Origin: Anadara kagoshimensis | Lineage: Eukaryota > Mollusca > Bivalvia > Arcoida > Arcidae | NCBI GenBank assembly: GCA_021292105.1 | Contig: CM037871.1 | Location: forward strand, 59,480,866-59,544,865 | DNA: 64,000 bases | Direction of reading: 5' to 3' | Shown: positions 1 to 13,499 of the stretch, piece after piece | How the letters are laid out: every line of letters begins with the position of its first letter | How positions within the stretch are numbered: the first letter of the stretch is position 1 | The notes under the pieces: model-generated | Told to the model about the DNA's origin: nothing | Database searches by the model: none | What the model saw: the letters and a program-made list of their open reading frames with translations, nothing else | Position numbers and translations under genes: made by a program

Positions 1-606
1 CAACATTCTAATATACATGCCTATGCAAAAAGTTTATAGTTTTCGAGATAATAATTATAATCAGAGGTAAAAAAAATTAGGTCACGACCTTCACAATTGA
101 CCTTGACCTCATTTTGAAGATACTAACAAGAAGATGTCAAAACTGAAAACCCCATGTCATTATCTGGTCAAATAGTCAAGTTATAACAATTTGAAGCTAT
201 TTTACGATTTTTTCAAAATTAAACGCAAAAACGCGTAACCTATTTTTTATCCGAATTTCACAAAATGAACAAACTATAGGCTTAAGACCCTAGAGAAGCC
301 AAATATCACATCAGATTTTTTCTCCAATCAGTACTTTCGGAGAAGAAGATTTTTTAAGATTTTTGCACCCCTAGGTCACCTTGACCTAGTTATGGTAGCC
401 ATAGCAACGCCACGAACAAATCTGAATTGCACTGGCCCATATATACTTCTGACAAAGTTTCATCAAAAACTGTCCAGCAGTTTCAGAGGAGAAGTCGAAA
501 ATAGGTGTTAACGACGCACACACGCACACACGCACACACGCACACACGCACATACACACGCTGCGCTATGCCATAAGCTCACATGACCTTCGGTCAGGTG
601 AGCTAA
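1..606 (+). repeat. Dispersed repeat of bivalve type with a hairpin terminus
   Basis: The stretch has short GGTCA/TGACC-rich phrases (GACCTTGACC near 105, CACCTTGACCTAG near 377), then a (ACGCAC)n-like run at 510-560. It ends in a hairpin at about 577-605, where AGCTCAC and TGACC pair with GGTCA and GTGAGCT around a short loop. From memory, repeats with this ending and the preceding cag-cagtttcagaggagaagtc phrase are very common in pteriomorph bivalve genomes. It is probably truncated by the window edge. No coding sequence is visible. Class (SINE, MITE or other) cannot be decided from one copy. Confidence 0.6.
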
Positions 607-1789
607 AAATAAGATCAGCCATTTTTTTATGTTGCTTATACTGTGATTATGGTACTCATGCAATATGTTGATAGGCAGGTTTATTTCAAGAAAATATTCA
701 CTACATTATTTCCTAATTTTTTCAACAATAGAAATAAATTACAAAATTTTAAGGCCAATCAATGCTTTCTACAATGCCAATTATAGTCCCTTTCTTATCT
801 CTTTGTAAAAAAGATTTACACATGTAAGGGCAGACAATTCATACACCCAGACATGTTCCTGATCATTCACAGATGAAGCATGTCTGTTAATCTCCATGTT
901 AATTGACTAGAAAAGAAAATCTTAACCTTTCAGACTATATATATAGAAAACAACTGACGTTTCTTTTCTGGCTCGATCCACACTGTTTTTGTCTCGATAT
1001 CCCGGTTTGTGCGTCGATATCTCCATGTGAGAAACTCAAGACCAGGGAGGAGGTGTTAATAATTTTGAAAATGTTAATCAAAGATTATCGTTACTTGAAG
1101 AGATATGTCATATGTTTCAGACACCAACATGATAGAATAAAGCAACACAAAGCAAACTATTAATGCAGATTAACAGGTGATTAGAGGGACTATAAGCGAT
1201 GTTTGATACAGTGAGAAAGAACTAACTGTTACATCACCTCCGACATCATTGATGTTGTTAAAACAGTCTAAATCCAGATAAACTTTTAAATAATTCTTCA
1301 GATTAAGGCCAAATTAAGGATTTTTTTAATCAAACTCCCAGTGTTTAATTGCCAGGACAACAGCTGATAAAGTCTGTATGGGCAGATTAAAGATATAAAT
1401 TAATGCCTACAGAAAGCTATACAGATCTACATACAAATTAAAAGTTATAAAGTATCTAGTTAAAATCAGATTGTTTGTATTGTATACTATTGTTTCAATT
1501 GTGTTAAGAGTCATGGAACATCACCTTTACAAATCTATGTGATGACACCAGTCTAACTGTCAGACAGACAAGAAAATCAACATACCAACTATTTATGGGC
1601 TACCAATTACAGTAGACAAACTGACACATACGTGCTTGTACCAAATATAATCTGAATTTTTTTTTTTTTTTTTTGCATGGTTGGAACCATGCAAGCTCAA
1701 ACATGTAATTCCCTTTACAAATTATCTTGTGCCCACTACAGTCCAGCTTTTTTTTAAAAAACTGTTTTTCAAGCAGTTTCTACAGGGGT

Positions 1790-1990
1790 TTTTAACACCT
1801 CCACCAAGATTTCTTTTTACTTATACTGAGGTAGTAAGTTTGAAAGTGGTTGAAGAAAATCAGAGTATCCTGACCAAAAACCACCAATCTCCACCAAGCA
1901 AACATAAAAGAGGTTTGGTAATCACACAACAACAGGCAGTATTTTTGGTTATTATACATGTACCATTTCTGATAAGGACACAAAATTAGA
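1790..1990 (-). repeat. SINE tail fragment (reverse orientation)
   Basis: The phrases for a gene-wide mollusc SINE tail (caagattnctttcacttatantgaggtngt, then a gaaaaccagagt-like phrase) recur here and at 2688, 11888, 46430, 57408 and 61068. This copy is decayed and lacks a recognisable tRNA-like head. Confidence 0.45.
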
Positions 1991-2207
1991 CAAATCCAAA
2001 TGTCTAAATTTGAATTCTGACATGGAATGACACAAAACATTTAGTCATAAAACAACACTGGGATGACAGAAACTTTACATTTAATTTGTGCCGTGTTTAG
2101 TTAACTACAGCCCAGACGATCTCCAAAATGATAGTCCATTATATACAAAACAGAAGCGATGAACATGTATTTCAGAGTTGACAAACAAAAAACCTACTCC
2201 CACTTTA

Positions 2208-2253
2208 CAGCACTTAAAATGTCAAGTAGAATGTCGTGACATTTTAAGTGCTG
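2208..2253. other. Perfect 17-bp inverted repeat (hairpin)
   Basis: CAGCACTTAAAATGTCA at 2208-2224 is followed, after a 12-nt loop, by its exact reverse complement at 2237-2253. The stem stops abruptly on both sides. It could be a decayed palindromic mobile-element end or a small structured RNA; nothing else in the sequence decides this. Confidence 0.7.
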
Positions 2254-2687
2254 GATTCTGTCCATGATTACTGAAATGTCAACACTTACAGCAGTCATAC
2301 ATTACTACATGCTTAACATCAATTTTAGCTTTTTAAACCAAAAAATTTAAAAAAAACTTTATAAATAAATCATTCTTTTAATTTGGAAATGAGTAAGTTA
2401 TGATTCATCTGGAAGACTTTTTACGACCTTTCCTAAATGTCTTTCCATGAGAACACCTTTTAGTAACAATCTAATTGTTTGGCACATAAAACGCTTGTAA
2501 CTAGTGAAATATTTAGCTTTTTTTTAATAATTACAGGTATAATTTGCTCCCCTTTACTAGACCCTCGTAAATGTTAACCATTCTTGACATTTATTACATA
2601 ACCTTTATCTTAGTTATATTTATAACAAATGACACCTGGCAGTAACAGGTATCATACATTTTACACCATTACACATCATGTTTGCCA

Positions 2688-2790
2688 ATTAGAGTTGAGT
2701 TGAGTAATGAAGTTTTACTCCTCTGTCAGAACTCTTTCACTTATATCAAGATGGTTAGTTTAAAGATGGTAGAGGAAACCAGAAATATGG
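2688..2790 (-). repeat. SINE tail fragment (reverse orientation)
   Basis: Begins GAGTTGAGTTGAGTAATG, the same phrase that opens the copy at 61068, and continues through cactt-atatcaagatgg and a gaggaaaccagaa phrase. Only the tail of the SINE is present. Confidence 0.45.
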
Positions 2791-5059
2791 GCCAAAAGCT
2801 TTTGAATAAAAACAAATTGCAAACCAGTGTACTGAAAAGCAACAACTACCCACTTAACAATTCACATAATTTATCAAGTAGCAAACAGTTACTGTTTCAA
2901 ACAGGGATTTTATTACCCTACTTTGATATGAATTCAGTTGCCTTAAAGCAGATTTCACAAAGCACAATTTCAGAGCTGCAATACTTGGCATTCAATAGAT
3001 ACAAGATAAAGATATACCAGTTGGTGCGATAGATCCAAATTACTGTTTTATGATGGCTTTAGTGATTTAGTTTATTGGAAAACCTATAAATGTAACATCT
3101 GCTTCTACAGGAAATCTTGACTGGGTAGTAAAACATCATTACCTGACACAACTGCATAGAAATACAATGGTAACCTTTTATATTATTGTTGTATAAAACA
3201 TTGCCAGATCTATATAAGACTATTTATTTACATGGCTATTTTATCTTCATCTTCTGTTATATAAGAAATATTTGTGACAGAGGGTATATACCTTCCTAAC
3301 ATCATGACAAGTGGAGAATGAATGGATGTACAGAGAAAAGATAGCATTCTTAACAAGATGCATGGAACAAAGACAAACTATTCATCAAAACTGTTTAGTG
3401 CTCCGTTAAATATTTACAACATCCAGGTAACTCAGAATGGGTACCTACTGTCAAACGAATTAACAATCAAATCTACCATACAGCTTGTACTAATTTAGAA
3501 TTTCCATCATTTTGTGGAAAACATCAGGGTCTATTACATCACCAAATTCCAGCCTCATTTCTACCATACCTTAATAAAAGCGGCAATATCAGACACATCA
3601 TTGTCAAAGTGGAATTCTATTGTTAGCTTCATAGATTTAATTCTTATCTGACTTGCAGTGCATAGACGAGGCAATGTTAATTACCAAGAAAATCCATCAG
3701 AATTAGAAAATAGATCTTGACAGGATGTGATGTAAGGGAGATAATTCCTGTGACGTAAACTTATAGATGTGTAGATTATCTTGGATGCTGAAGGGCCATA
3801 TTGGGCATAATGGGTGTTTTAAGTGACTAAGAACATAAGTTAAATACTAAAACTGATGCAAATATAATATGTTCCCTGCCCATGTTTACAGAGAACAGCT
3901 TAATATTTAGAACTGAGGATTATCCTGGATCAACTGTAATTATTTCAATCAAAGTTTAAGTTAGTAATGAATGATTCATATAAATGTTAAAATAACACCT
4001 TATCAAATTTCCGCAGTAGCAAGTGACTACTGCAAAAGTACTTAAATGTGTAATTTGCTATATTGCAAAAGTAACTAGATCAAGTAGGTGAATGCAGCTA
4101 CTTCAGTGCTATAGGTGTTTAAATTCAAGTCATTTAATAGCTGCACCTGTTGAACTTATAAACTAATTACTCACAAGTCTCAATTAAATTACTCCAGTAA
4201 TTTATAACATCACAAACCATACAGGTAAATAAATAAAAAAATAAATAAAGGTTGTAGTTATGACATATGGCTGGTTAAAAACCACAAATTAAAACCAATT
4301 TATCAATACCACATGACACATACTAATGATGTTATAAAAGTAAACAATCAGTTTCCCAGACAATTAGCCAAATAATTAAACATTCAATGATGGAAAGGAC
4401 AAAAAAGAAGTTATATCTTAAAACTTTTTATATTACGATAATGAATATGGCTTTAAGCAACAAATACTTATAGAGTGCACAAAGTTAAAAAAGTTTGTGT
4501 TTAAGTTGTAAAAATAAAATGTCAGGGTTAAATCTAGCTTCAAACTGGAACCTCCCACACCATATGCTCTATTGATTGGTATAAATACATGTGATATTGG
4601 AAAGATGTTCAAACTGCAGATTAAAAAAAAATAAATAAAAAAAAGGAAGTCCAAGTACTTAAAATAACTTTGAAAATGTACCAAAAAACCCACAACTTCA
4701 CACAATAAATAAGTTGAAAATATTTCATTGATACACAGAAGCTACTAGTGGATGTATAAGTACAACTTTAGGGGATAAAGCTCTTGGTATCAATGAGGTT
4801 AAAACCTAACACATAATACTATAAAGAAGTACTTAATTATCACCATCTTCAGTGTCAAAGCAGGCTCTCCATTAACACTCAACATCTATTTGTATTGACC
4901 TCAGAAGTTCAGCTTTGATCAGAAGAACAGCCTCTGACACAAACTACAGAATTATTGTATGATGCTAGTCATTCTGAATTTGTTCTGATGACTCTATTGT
5001 TCTCTTCATAATGCTAGTAAATATCAACATTCATCAGCATTTAGAAAGCTTTGAAAATA

Positions 5060-5165
5060 CTACAGTAATACCTCAATCCATTGCCATCATTTGTTGTCAG
5101 ATATTGGCATTAAAGAGAATTTGGTGCATGAATCAAGGCCAAGAATTGAAGGAAAACATAGAAGA
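5060..5165 (+). repeat. Small dispersed repeat (MITE-like), copy 1
   Basis: The phrase ACAGTAATACCTCAATCCAT followed by tgccatca and an attttgg/tattggcat block recurs at 60960-61055. The CAGTAAAACCT-type start resembles pogo/Tigger-like MITE ends, but the right end is not clear. Confidence 0.35.
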
Positions 5166-5190
5166 AATGGGTTATAGTACTAATAATCAA

Positions 5191-5638
5191 ACACAAACAT
5201 ACCATTTCATGTTCATATTACAACCCCAAAGCAATGTACAACATAAACATATCATTTCATGTTCATATTACAACCCCAAAGCAATGTACAACACAAACAT
5301 ACCATTCCATGTTCAAATTACAACCCCAAAGCAATGAACAACACCAACATATCATTTCATGTTCATATTACAACCCCAAAGCAATGTACAACACCAACAT
5401 ACCATTTCATGTTCATATTACAACCCCAAAGCAATGTACAACACCAACATATCATTTCATGTTCATATTACAACCCCAAAGCAATGTACAACACCAACAT
5501 ATCATTCCATGTTCATATTACAACCCCAAAGCAATGTACAACACAAACATACCATTTCATGTTCAAATTACAACCCCAAAGCAATGTACAACACCAACAT
5601 ATCATTCCATGTTCAAATTACAACCCCAAAGCAATGTA
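5191..5638 (+). repeat. 50-bp minisatellite, about nine copies
   Basis: A 50-bp unit containing CATTTCATGTTCATATTACA and CCCCAAAGCAATGTACA is repeated in head-to-tail order with a few substitutions (cat/cca, ttcat/ttcaa, accaac/acaaac). The period is not a multiple of three, so the open frames of about 100-135 aa over it in all three phases come from repetition rather than selection. Confidence 0.95.
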
Positions 5639-5659
5639 TAAACTTTGAAAACTGGAGAT

Positions 5660-8600
5660 AAACTTCTACCAGGGAAGTGAGACCTTGGTGCTTGGAGGAT
5701 AAAACATGCTACTTGTTGGTACAGTTTAATTACTATTAAAACAACAAAATTAACCCACCCCCACCCCCAAAATAAGAATCTTAAAATGTTACATTAAAGT
5801 TACTGTGACAACATAACAAATGATTAAATTGTTGTTTGTGGGCCAGGCATTGTATTGAAATGGAAACAACAGAACATTACATGCTTTACAACATGATGTG
5901 TGGGGCCACAAACAAGGTTGATTCTCTGAGATAAATCTATCACAAGACACAAAATTGAAATATATTTATACATAAAACAAGGCCTTTTATAGTCAAATAT
6001 ACAAGGGTTTGACACATTTCATCTAAAATTTGTCACTACACTCATGTAATCTATCAGAGAAGATATAAATGGGATGGTTGACAAATGGATACATCATGTA
6101 AATAGAGATTTACTGTTTCTCTAATCAAGAAAGGTGTCATATAATAATACAATCATGTTTATCACACTGACAGGTAACATGTTCACAGGTATTCACAGAT
6201 AGCTAATAGTGCAGGTTTTACAAAAACCCTGAAACCAGCAGATATTTCCCTGCATTAGAACTATGGGAAGTTGCAAACCCATTTTTTTCCAGAGCTCATC
6301 TATAAAGATTTACTGGTAATCATACAATGTATTTTGAAATATGACAGCATTGCAATTTTGAGCTGATTTGTTTTTCAATTTACTAATTGTTAATGAAGAT
6401 GTTAAAATATTGATTATTATGACACGGAAAAAACTTGAGTGATTGCAAGTTTTGGCTGGGCCTACAGCCTCAAACTGGTCAATGAAGCACACAATCATAA
6501 TCTGTATCTCTAATAGGACTGAGCCATACAAAACTGCATGAAATAAAAATTATAAAATTCCATCTGATACTGATTAACACGTTTTTAACTGGTTCATTAC
6601 ATGACACGCCCACAAAAAGCATGCATCATTAGGGAATATAAAAGTACCAATAATGAATTAATTTAAGTATTAGTACTTTAATGAAGTAATGTAAGTAATA
6701 GTACTTTAATACTGCATACTGTGGAATCAGATATCATACTCAAACACAATGAGATTATCTGATACCCTGACTAATACACTACTCTGCATACCAAATTGTC
6801 TCCATTAATAACCCATTGTCTGCATTTTCAGTAAATCTGATATGGGTGTTGTAATAAGTATGGCAAAGGTCAAGTCTTCATGAATTACCAAATGAGTACA
6901 AAAATGTTTCAAATTACTTTGTAGCGAAACATGACTTGATTAAAGAAATTTTGTCTGGGTCAGAGAGGTGTTAGTATTAACGTCACCGCTGTGGGTTGGC
7001 CAACTGAGGTCAAACATTTTTCCTTGCCAGCTACAGCTTTTTGATCACATTGTTTTGTGTCAGTATAATTTGACAACAAGGGCCAATCTGCTCAATGTGG
7101 GCCAATATGAGACAATATAGATAAATCTACTACAAAGTGGACCAATATAAGACCATGAGAACCAGTGTACAAGTCATGTTACAGTTGCCTGCAGCAAGCC
7201 AGCCTGAACCACTTACAAATTACCCAATAGCAAAAAACAAAAAAATCTCTTAGGGCAAAAGCTGAAAAATTGCTGATGTGACATAAAATAATATGCTTCG
7301 GTTGCCACCCATCCTACAAATCTGATAGATATCTTAAATATTAAATTTTTGATAAAAAATTCACTGATAGTGGCTGAAAGCAATAATAAACTTATTCATT
7401 TCAATACCAAGAACGCTTGTAATTTCTGATCATCATCATCTACATCTGTAGACCGTTTTTTATATAAAAGTGGAATGAACTGTGTTGTATATAAGAGTTT
7501 CAGCATTTGCAGTCTGCTACTACTTGTTCCGTGTTATCTTTCCTTCTTATATCAAAGAGCACTACCGGATGATACTTAGTGTCTGATCATATAAAGACTA
7601 TATATACAAATCTTGTTTATGTATTCTTCAACAGAAAAAGATAAAAATCATCAACAATGAGGTATACAAATGACCTGTAATTACGTCAATACTGTTATAT
7701 TTTGTAACTTCTTCCAGCCAGATCCAGATATATAGCTATATATGAATAGACCTGTAGACGATCGACCAAAGGAAATGGAGAGATCAAAAAGGCCTTGTTA
7801 TCACGCTGAGGAAAGAAACTGATGATTACATACAAAAGACAAAAAATAAAGAGTTAAGTAGTTTTACTACCCTCCATTAATAACAGATGGTTTAATTCAT
7901 AAAAACATATATATATACCTCAAGCTGTAGGTATCTAGTAGTGAAAATACGAAACAGCCACATGAAGGTACGGTAACATACGTAGTAAACTATCTCTTAT
8001 AGGTAAATACGAAATGAAAAAAAAAAAACGATCTTATAGGTACACGCGAAATGTAAAAATCTATCTTATAGGTACAAAAATGTAATAAATATTTCATATA
8101 AAATTTGCAGACCTTGTTTTTATTACTTTTATCATTATAACAAGTTTAAGTGAAAAAAAATCTGTTTTTGATCTGCAAGATAAATTACATAAAAATTATC
8201 ATTGGCTTTTATTGAGTTGTTCCATTAACAAATTCCAATCTGCTGTTTTTGCAATATATTAAAAGAACAAGGTCAAAAAATTAAAATCAGACATTTTTTT
8301 ATTCTTAATAAGAACATAAAATACACAAGTTGTTTTTTTCTCATTTATTCAGATATATTTAAAAAAAAAACCCAAAAAGATTATATTTTAAGACTCATTA
8401 CTAAAAGTGCAGCAAACAAAATTATGAGTAATGGAAGGAGAGGCTGTATGAACTGATACACAGATTGAATCAATGGTTTATGCAAGAATAGGTGTTTAAA
8501 ATTCTGTCTTGCTATAAATATAATGGTGTTAATATACATATTCATTTAAATAAAATTTTGACATCAAATATCATATCATCCATGTATAAAAGTAAAACTG

Positions 8601-9087
8601 TGTCTAAATTTAAAACCCTGGGACAAATTAAATTTCAGAATCTAATAATAAATTCACTGCCAGTATGTTTAAACAATTACCCTTACTGTATATCAAAGCT
8701 GATAAAGAATACATATCTATTACAATGTATTACATGTATTTTTGACATTAATGTTTATATATAAAAATATAATCCTGGATTTATCATTCAGAAAAAATAT
8801 CATAATCAGGCAGAATAATCATGATTCAGCAATAACTATATCCCCACAGTCTGTGTGGATGAACTCAGCTGACTAATTCACTGAAAATATATCCCAGTCT
8901 TACATGATCAACTGTCATAATTCACAATTAAACAGACTTTCTTCACACAACTTTTAAGACAAATGTCTTCATAAATACTTGTAATTTATTGACCAAGTTT
9001 GTAATGGGGTTGTTGTAACAAACTTGGCAAATATACAAACTGACATGTATGTACATGGTCGATATATACCAAACTTGGTTGATATCC
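5660..9087. other. Intergenic or intronic DNA without recognisable genes
   Basis: AT-rich, low-complexity sequence. A short motif, tcttataggta followed by acgaaatg, occurs three times at about 7990-8080. I see no splice-bounded coding segment and no RNA gene. Confidence 0.45.
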
Positions 9088-9728
9088 AACAAATTTGGTA
9101 GAAACAGCAACAAATTTGGTAGAAACCGTAACAAATTTGGTAGAAACAGTAACAAATTTGGTAGAAACAGTAACAAATTTGGTAGAAACAGTAAAACAGT
9201 AACAAATTTGGTAGAAACAGTAACAAATTTGGTAGAAACAGCAAACAAATTTGGTAGAAACAGTAACAAATTTGGTAGAAACAGTAACAAATTTGGTAGA
9301 AACAGCAACAAATTTGGTAGAAACAGTAACAAATTTGGTAGAAACAGTAACAAATTTGGTAGAAACAGCAACAAATTTTGTAGAAACAGTAACAAATTTG
9401 GTAGAAACAGCAACAAATTTGGTAGAAACAGCAACAAATTTGGTAGAAACAGCAACAAATTTGGTAGAAACAGTAACAAATTTGGTAGAAACAGTAACAA
9501 ATTTGGTAGAAACAGCAACAAATTTGGTAGAAACAGCAACAAATTTGGTAGAAACAGTAACAAATTTGGTAGAAACAGTAACAAATTTGGTAGAAACAGC
9601 AACAAATTTGGTAGAAACAGTAACAAATTTGGTAGAAACAGCAACAAATTTGGTAGAAACAGCAACAAATTTGGTAGAAACAGTAACAAATTTGGTAGAA
9701 ACAGTAACAAATTTGGTAGAAACAGCAC
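9088..9728 (+). repeat. 21-bp minisatellite, about 30 copies
   Basis: The unit AACAAATTTGGTAGAAACAG plus one T or C (21 bp) is repeated with very little divergence apart from the T/C position, one 10-bp insertion near 9190 and a g-to-t change near 9379. Because 21 is divisible by three, open frames run through on both strands: NKFGRNS on plus and LLLFLPN and CYCFYQI on minus. There is no start context, splice signal or flanking coding sequence, so I do not call a protein. Confidence 0.95.
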
Positions 9729-9754
9729 AACAAACTCTCTGAAGGACAAATAAT

Positions 9755-10663
9755 CAGGGTTCCCACAGATTTTTGGTGTAAAAATTCAAGGCTTTTTCAA
9801 GGTTTTTTCAAGGTTATTTAGACAAAATTCAAGGTTCAATCTAGGTCAATCTATAATCTGGCGCAAGACTGACTTGCTATTAACATTGTTTAATCTGAAT
9901 AATAAACAAGTATTACAGAAAGAGATTTAAGCGAATTCAGGTAAAAGTCATTAAAATTAACTCCACTCGTACATTTATGTTGGTAGTTTATATATCAATT
10001 ATAATATATGTGACGATTTATACACAACACTATGATACTTTTAAAAAATCCATGTTTAGTTCAGAAATATATTAAGTTCAATACAAAATCGGTTAAACAC
10101 GTGAACTTCAACCAATCTATAATACAGTACGAAATTTTATGCGTCGAATGAGAATGTGGTTTTGTTTTGCAAATTTCATACTTAATATGACTGTTTAACA
10201 TAATAAAGTTTCTTCATAAAACGAAAAATATAAATACATACCTTGTCCCATTAAAATTTTGGCTTTTCAAAATGTTTACGTTTCGCGGCAACTGTCAAAC
10301 TATTTGTACTGATCGTGACTGTAAAACGTTTCGGTGATATCCATTATAAATCCAAAATTGAAAACGGGTCGACCAAATCCGGGATTCGATACATAATTTA
10401 AAACTGAAAACGGTTTAACTTCCGGTACGCACGGAACTGTTAGTTTCTTGTATTCTAACATTAGAGAGTTCCAAAACATCGATAGTAGCTTCCATGTCAC
10501 ACGATAACCGCCTTTTACTGGATCATGCAGTCAGAAATTAAAATTCATGACTTTTTCACGGTTTTCTGGGAATTTATCAAAATTCAAGGCTATTTCAAGA
10601 CCGGGAAAAACTATCACATAATTCCCGGGATTTTCCCGTTTTCCCGGTTCTGTGGGAACCCTG
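9755..10663. mobile_element. Non-autonomous DNA transposon, hAT-like termini
   Basis: The ends are CAGGGTTCCCACAG at 9755 and its reverse complement CTGTGGGAACCCTG at 10663, flanked by the 6-bp direct repeat AATAAT (9749-9754 and 10664-10669). Subterminal sequence contains repeated attcaaggc-type words near both ends. No transposase frame is present, so it depends on another element for movement. CAGGG ends resemble hAT elements, but hAT normally makes 8-bp duplications, so the superfamily is open. Confidence 0.8.
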
Positions 10664-11165
10664 AATAATGGTGTTTTAAACTCGTCAAGTTTCTTTAACT
10701 TTTTATCAAGTCTGTCTATTCTGGAAAATTGAAATAACATGGATGTAAACTGACAAATTAGGATCTCCTTTCAAAGAATTCAAAGCCTTAAATGCTGAGA
10801 TGTACTGTTATCCATAACCAAGTAACGGTACTTTACACCACTTGGCCACAAATGTCTAATGCATTAAAGATAGTGACACTCAAAACAACAAAAATACTAA
10901 TCTTCATGACCGAATCACTATCTAGAAGCAAAGTAAAAACTTTGAAACTGACAAGTTAGGTTAAACATGTAAACTTCCACCAGGGAAGTGAGGCCAGGTA
11001 CTTCAGAAAGGGTAGGCAGGTGTGTAATCAATTTTAAGTGAAAGTTTAGAGAAAGATTTTCCTCATGCAAGAGTTTCTGTTTTGCTTTGCTTTATGCAAA
11101 AATATGTCAAACTCTAATATTAAACACCACTTGGTCATATAATGACACACCAAGGTGTAAAAAGA

Positions 11166-11237
11166 GTACATCAATACTGCTAACACAGCATTTATATAAG
11201 TGTACATCAATACTGCTAACACAGCATTTATATAAGT
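11166..11237 (+). repeat. Perfect 36-bp tandem duplication
   Basis: A unit starting GTACATCAATACTGCTAACA and ending TTTATATAAGT is present twice in direct succession (11166-11201 and 11202-11237) without any difference, so it is recent. Confidence 0.9.
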
Positions 11238-11887
11238 ATGTGACATAAATAAATTGGGCATGTATGGTAAATATGGATGAGAGGTTAAAAACTGACCGAG
11301 AATGTGGCACAAGTCATAAGATATTTGATTATATTTGGTGAGGTTTGACAGAACTCATTACTTCAAATTGGCAAAACTCTAAAAGTTTGTTTACGGATCA
11401 AGTCAATCAGAAAAGAATCTTTATCTTAGGTAAACATCTCCGCTGAATTATGCAACAAATGTGGTATATCTATTTCTCAGAGATAGACAAAACCATCAAT
11501 ATTGCTTACATCTACCATAAAGTAGGTTTTAAATTGAAACATTTTGTCTTATGTTTGCTGAACTCTCTGACATTAAAATGTATGGAATGATAATCATCAG
11601 TAGAGGTGTTAACTCAAAATAGTTTTAGGATAGGTAATCTTTTCACACCTACTACCACCATCTTTTTTTTTTTTTTTTTTTTTTTAAATTAAATGTACCT
11701 ATACCTGCAGAATTGTTAATAGAATTACTATGGTTATTAACCAAGAAAAGAGATTTTCCATTATTTTCTCCATCACCAGAGTGATCAAAACTTTATTGTA
11801 CATATACAATTCTACCCATGTTGTCTCAATAACAGAAAATCCTGAATCATTATGGGGATACTGGAAATCTAGAAGTGGAGAACAGAG

Positions 11888-12100
11888 ATGTAATGTTTTA
11901 TACCCCAGCCAAGATTCTTTCATTTTATCAAGGTGGCTAGTTCATTGTTGCTGCATGAAACTGTAGTACCCAGATAAAACCACTCACCATTGACATGAAA
12001 ACTGATAAAATTTCTCACACTAGGACATGCCTGATTGGAATCCAAGCCAACAAGACATGGAGAGACAATAGGATTCATGAGGCAGCCCAGCCCCTTTAAC
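11888..12100 (-). repeat. SINE copy, partial (reverse orientation)
   Basis: Shows in order the tail phrase (ccagccaagattctttca), the ctcacactaggacatgcct block and a gattggaatccaagcc phrase, in the same order as the fuller copies at 46430 and 57408. The tRNA-like head is eroded. Confidence 0.5.
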
Positions 12101-12689
12101 CAATCTTCTGATGAGAATGTAAGAGATGGGAATGTATAGGTATAGAGGGTCAGGATCCAAAGGTTGTCACCTAAAGCCTGCTTAAGAAAGCTAGTCGCAT
12201 AAAATAATTCCTTAAATGTATGTACATGTATTTGCAAACAAACGTGTTATAATAAATGTAAAAAGTACATCTTATATTTACCTTAGACATGTACTTTATT
12301 TACAGAAAAGGTGAATAGGTGCATAAAAACCCAAACTTAAATAAATCAATCCTAATGGTATGTAAAACGTCTAGCTACTGGGATATATATATATATAAAT
12401 CCGGTTTTGATCTAATTTCACAGATAACCACAAAAAACTGATCCGACAAACAAAGGTATATCATATAATGATGTGTATTTTATTGATGTGTAATGACTGG
12501 CTCCGTGTGTAAAAGTGCTTTATTACATAATATAATACTACATGTACCTACATTTATATAGTGTGTGTCATGAATAAATATTATAAATTATTCAAGGTAA
12601 ACACATTATAGATTTGAGGTGTATCAGGAAAAACACACTTCCTAGTTATGAAATATGTAAGAAATCCTGAAATACCACAATTAACAATT

Positions 12690-13170
12690 CCTTATCTATT
12701 ACAATAGAACTCTAGAAAAACCATACTGCAACAATTCATGTTACTCTAGAGTTAAAGAACTTATTCAACTTATAATGATTTTCAAAAGACAAGACTTCTA
12801 AAAATTCTCAAATTACTGCATGAATTCTATGGTATAATGCTATCCAGCACTGTATATAATTTTCAAAACAGGAAAGTTCTAAAAATTCCAAATTTATACA
12901 ACCATACTGTATGAATTATTGAACTATGGTATATGGATATTTAACACTGAATATGATTTCAAAACAGGATACTTCTAAAAATTCATATTCTATATAACCA
13001 TACTGCAAGAATGAGACTAAATAGCTATGTAGCTTTGTAAATGATACCCAAAACAAGAGAGATCTAGAAATTTAAATTTTACACAATTATGCTGTAATAA
13101 TTCCTGTACTGTAATTGTGGAGATGTATATGTAGTACATGTACTAAATATGATTTTCAAAACAGGAGAGT
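12690..13170 (+). repeat. Degenerate tandem repeat of about 110 bp
   Basis: The words CCATACTG, TTTTCAAAACAGGA, a TTCTAAAAATTC block and a taTGGTATA block recur four to five times at roughly 110-bp spacing, heavily diverged. This is an old tandem array. Confidence 0.6.
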
Positions 13171-13499
13171 TCTAACAAAATATCTGTTTTCTTGCCTAAA
13201 TCAGATCTGCCAGAAGAACAGGGTAGATTGCCTGCTTACTTTCTCCATCAAACATCCTTTAACCAAAAACTTTTAACATTGAACATAGTGACCCAAAATA
13301 CTCATGCCAGAGATGTGGACATATTCTACACTTCATAGCAGTGAGCAGTTATTGACAATATAAGACTTGTATCATGAAAGTATTCTCACCATAAAAATGA
13401 AAAATGTAATTGTACATATTAGTGCACATGTTCTGTTCAGCATGGTACAATGACACATGAGGAAGACAGGAAGTAGTTAAGATATTACAAAGGAGACCA

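Larger units (their letters stand above)
607..5059. other. Intergenic or intronic DNA with SINE remnants
   Basis: AT-rich sequence without a credible gene. The open frames here are short, low in complexity and lack splice or codon support. It contains a poly-T run (1658-1674), SINE-tail remnants (1790-1990 and 2688-2790), the hairpin at 2208-2253 and otherwise nothing I can name. Confidence 0.5.

Noticed and set aside
903..1163. 86-codon frame near the left edge
   Set aside because: No ATG context, domain or splice support; composition is that of the surrounding noncoding DNA.
5191..5638. Coding frames of 100-135 aa over the 50-bp repeat
   Set aside because: All three phases are open because the period is not a multiple of three and the unit lacks stops; this is a minisatellite.
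9088..9728. CRISPR-like array or a real repetitive protein (NKFGRNS or LLLFLPN repeats)
   Set aside because: Units are contiguous without spacers, the DNA is animal, and open frames on both strands follow from a 21-bp period. No start, splice or flanking coding evidence.
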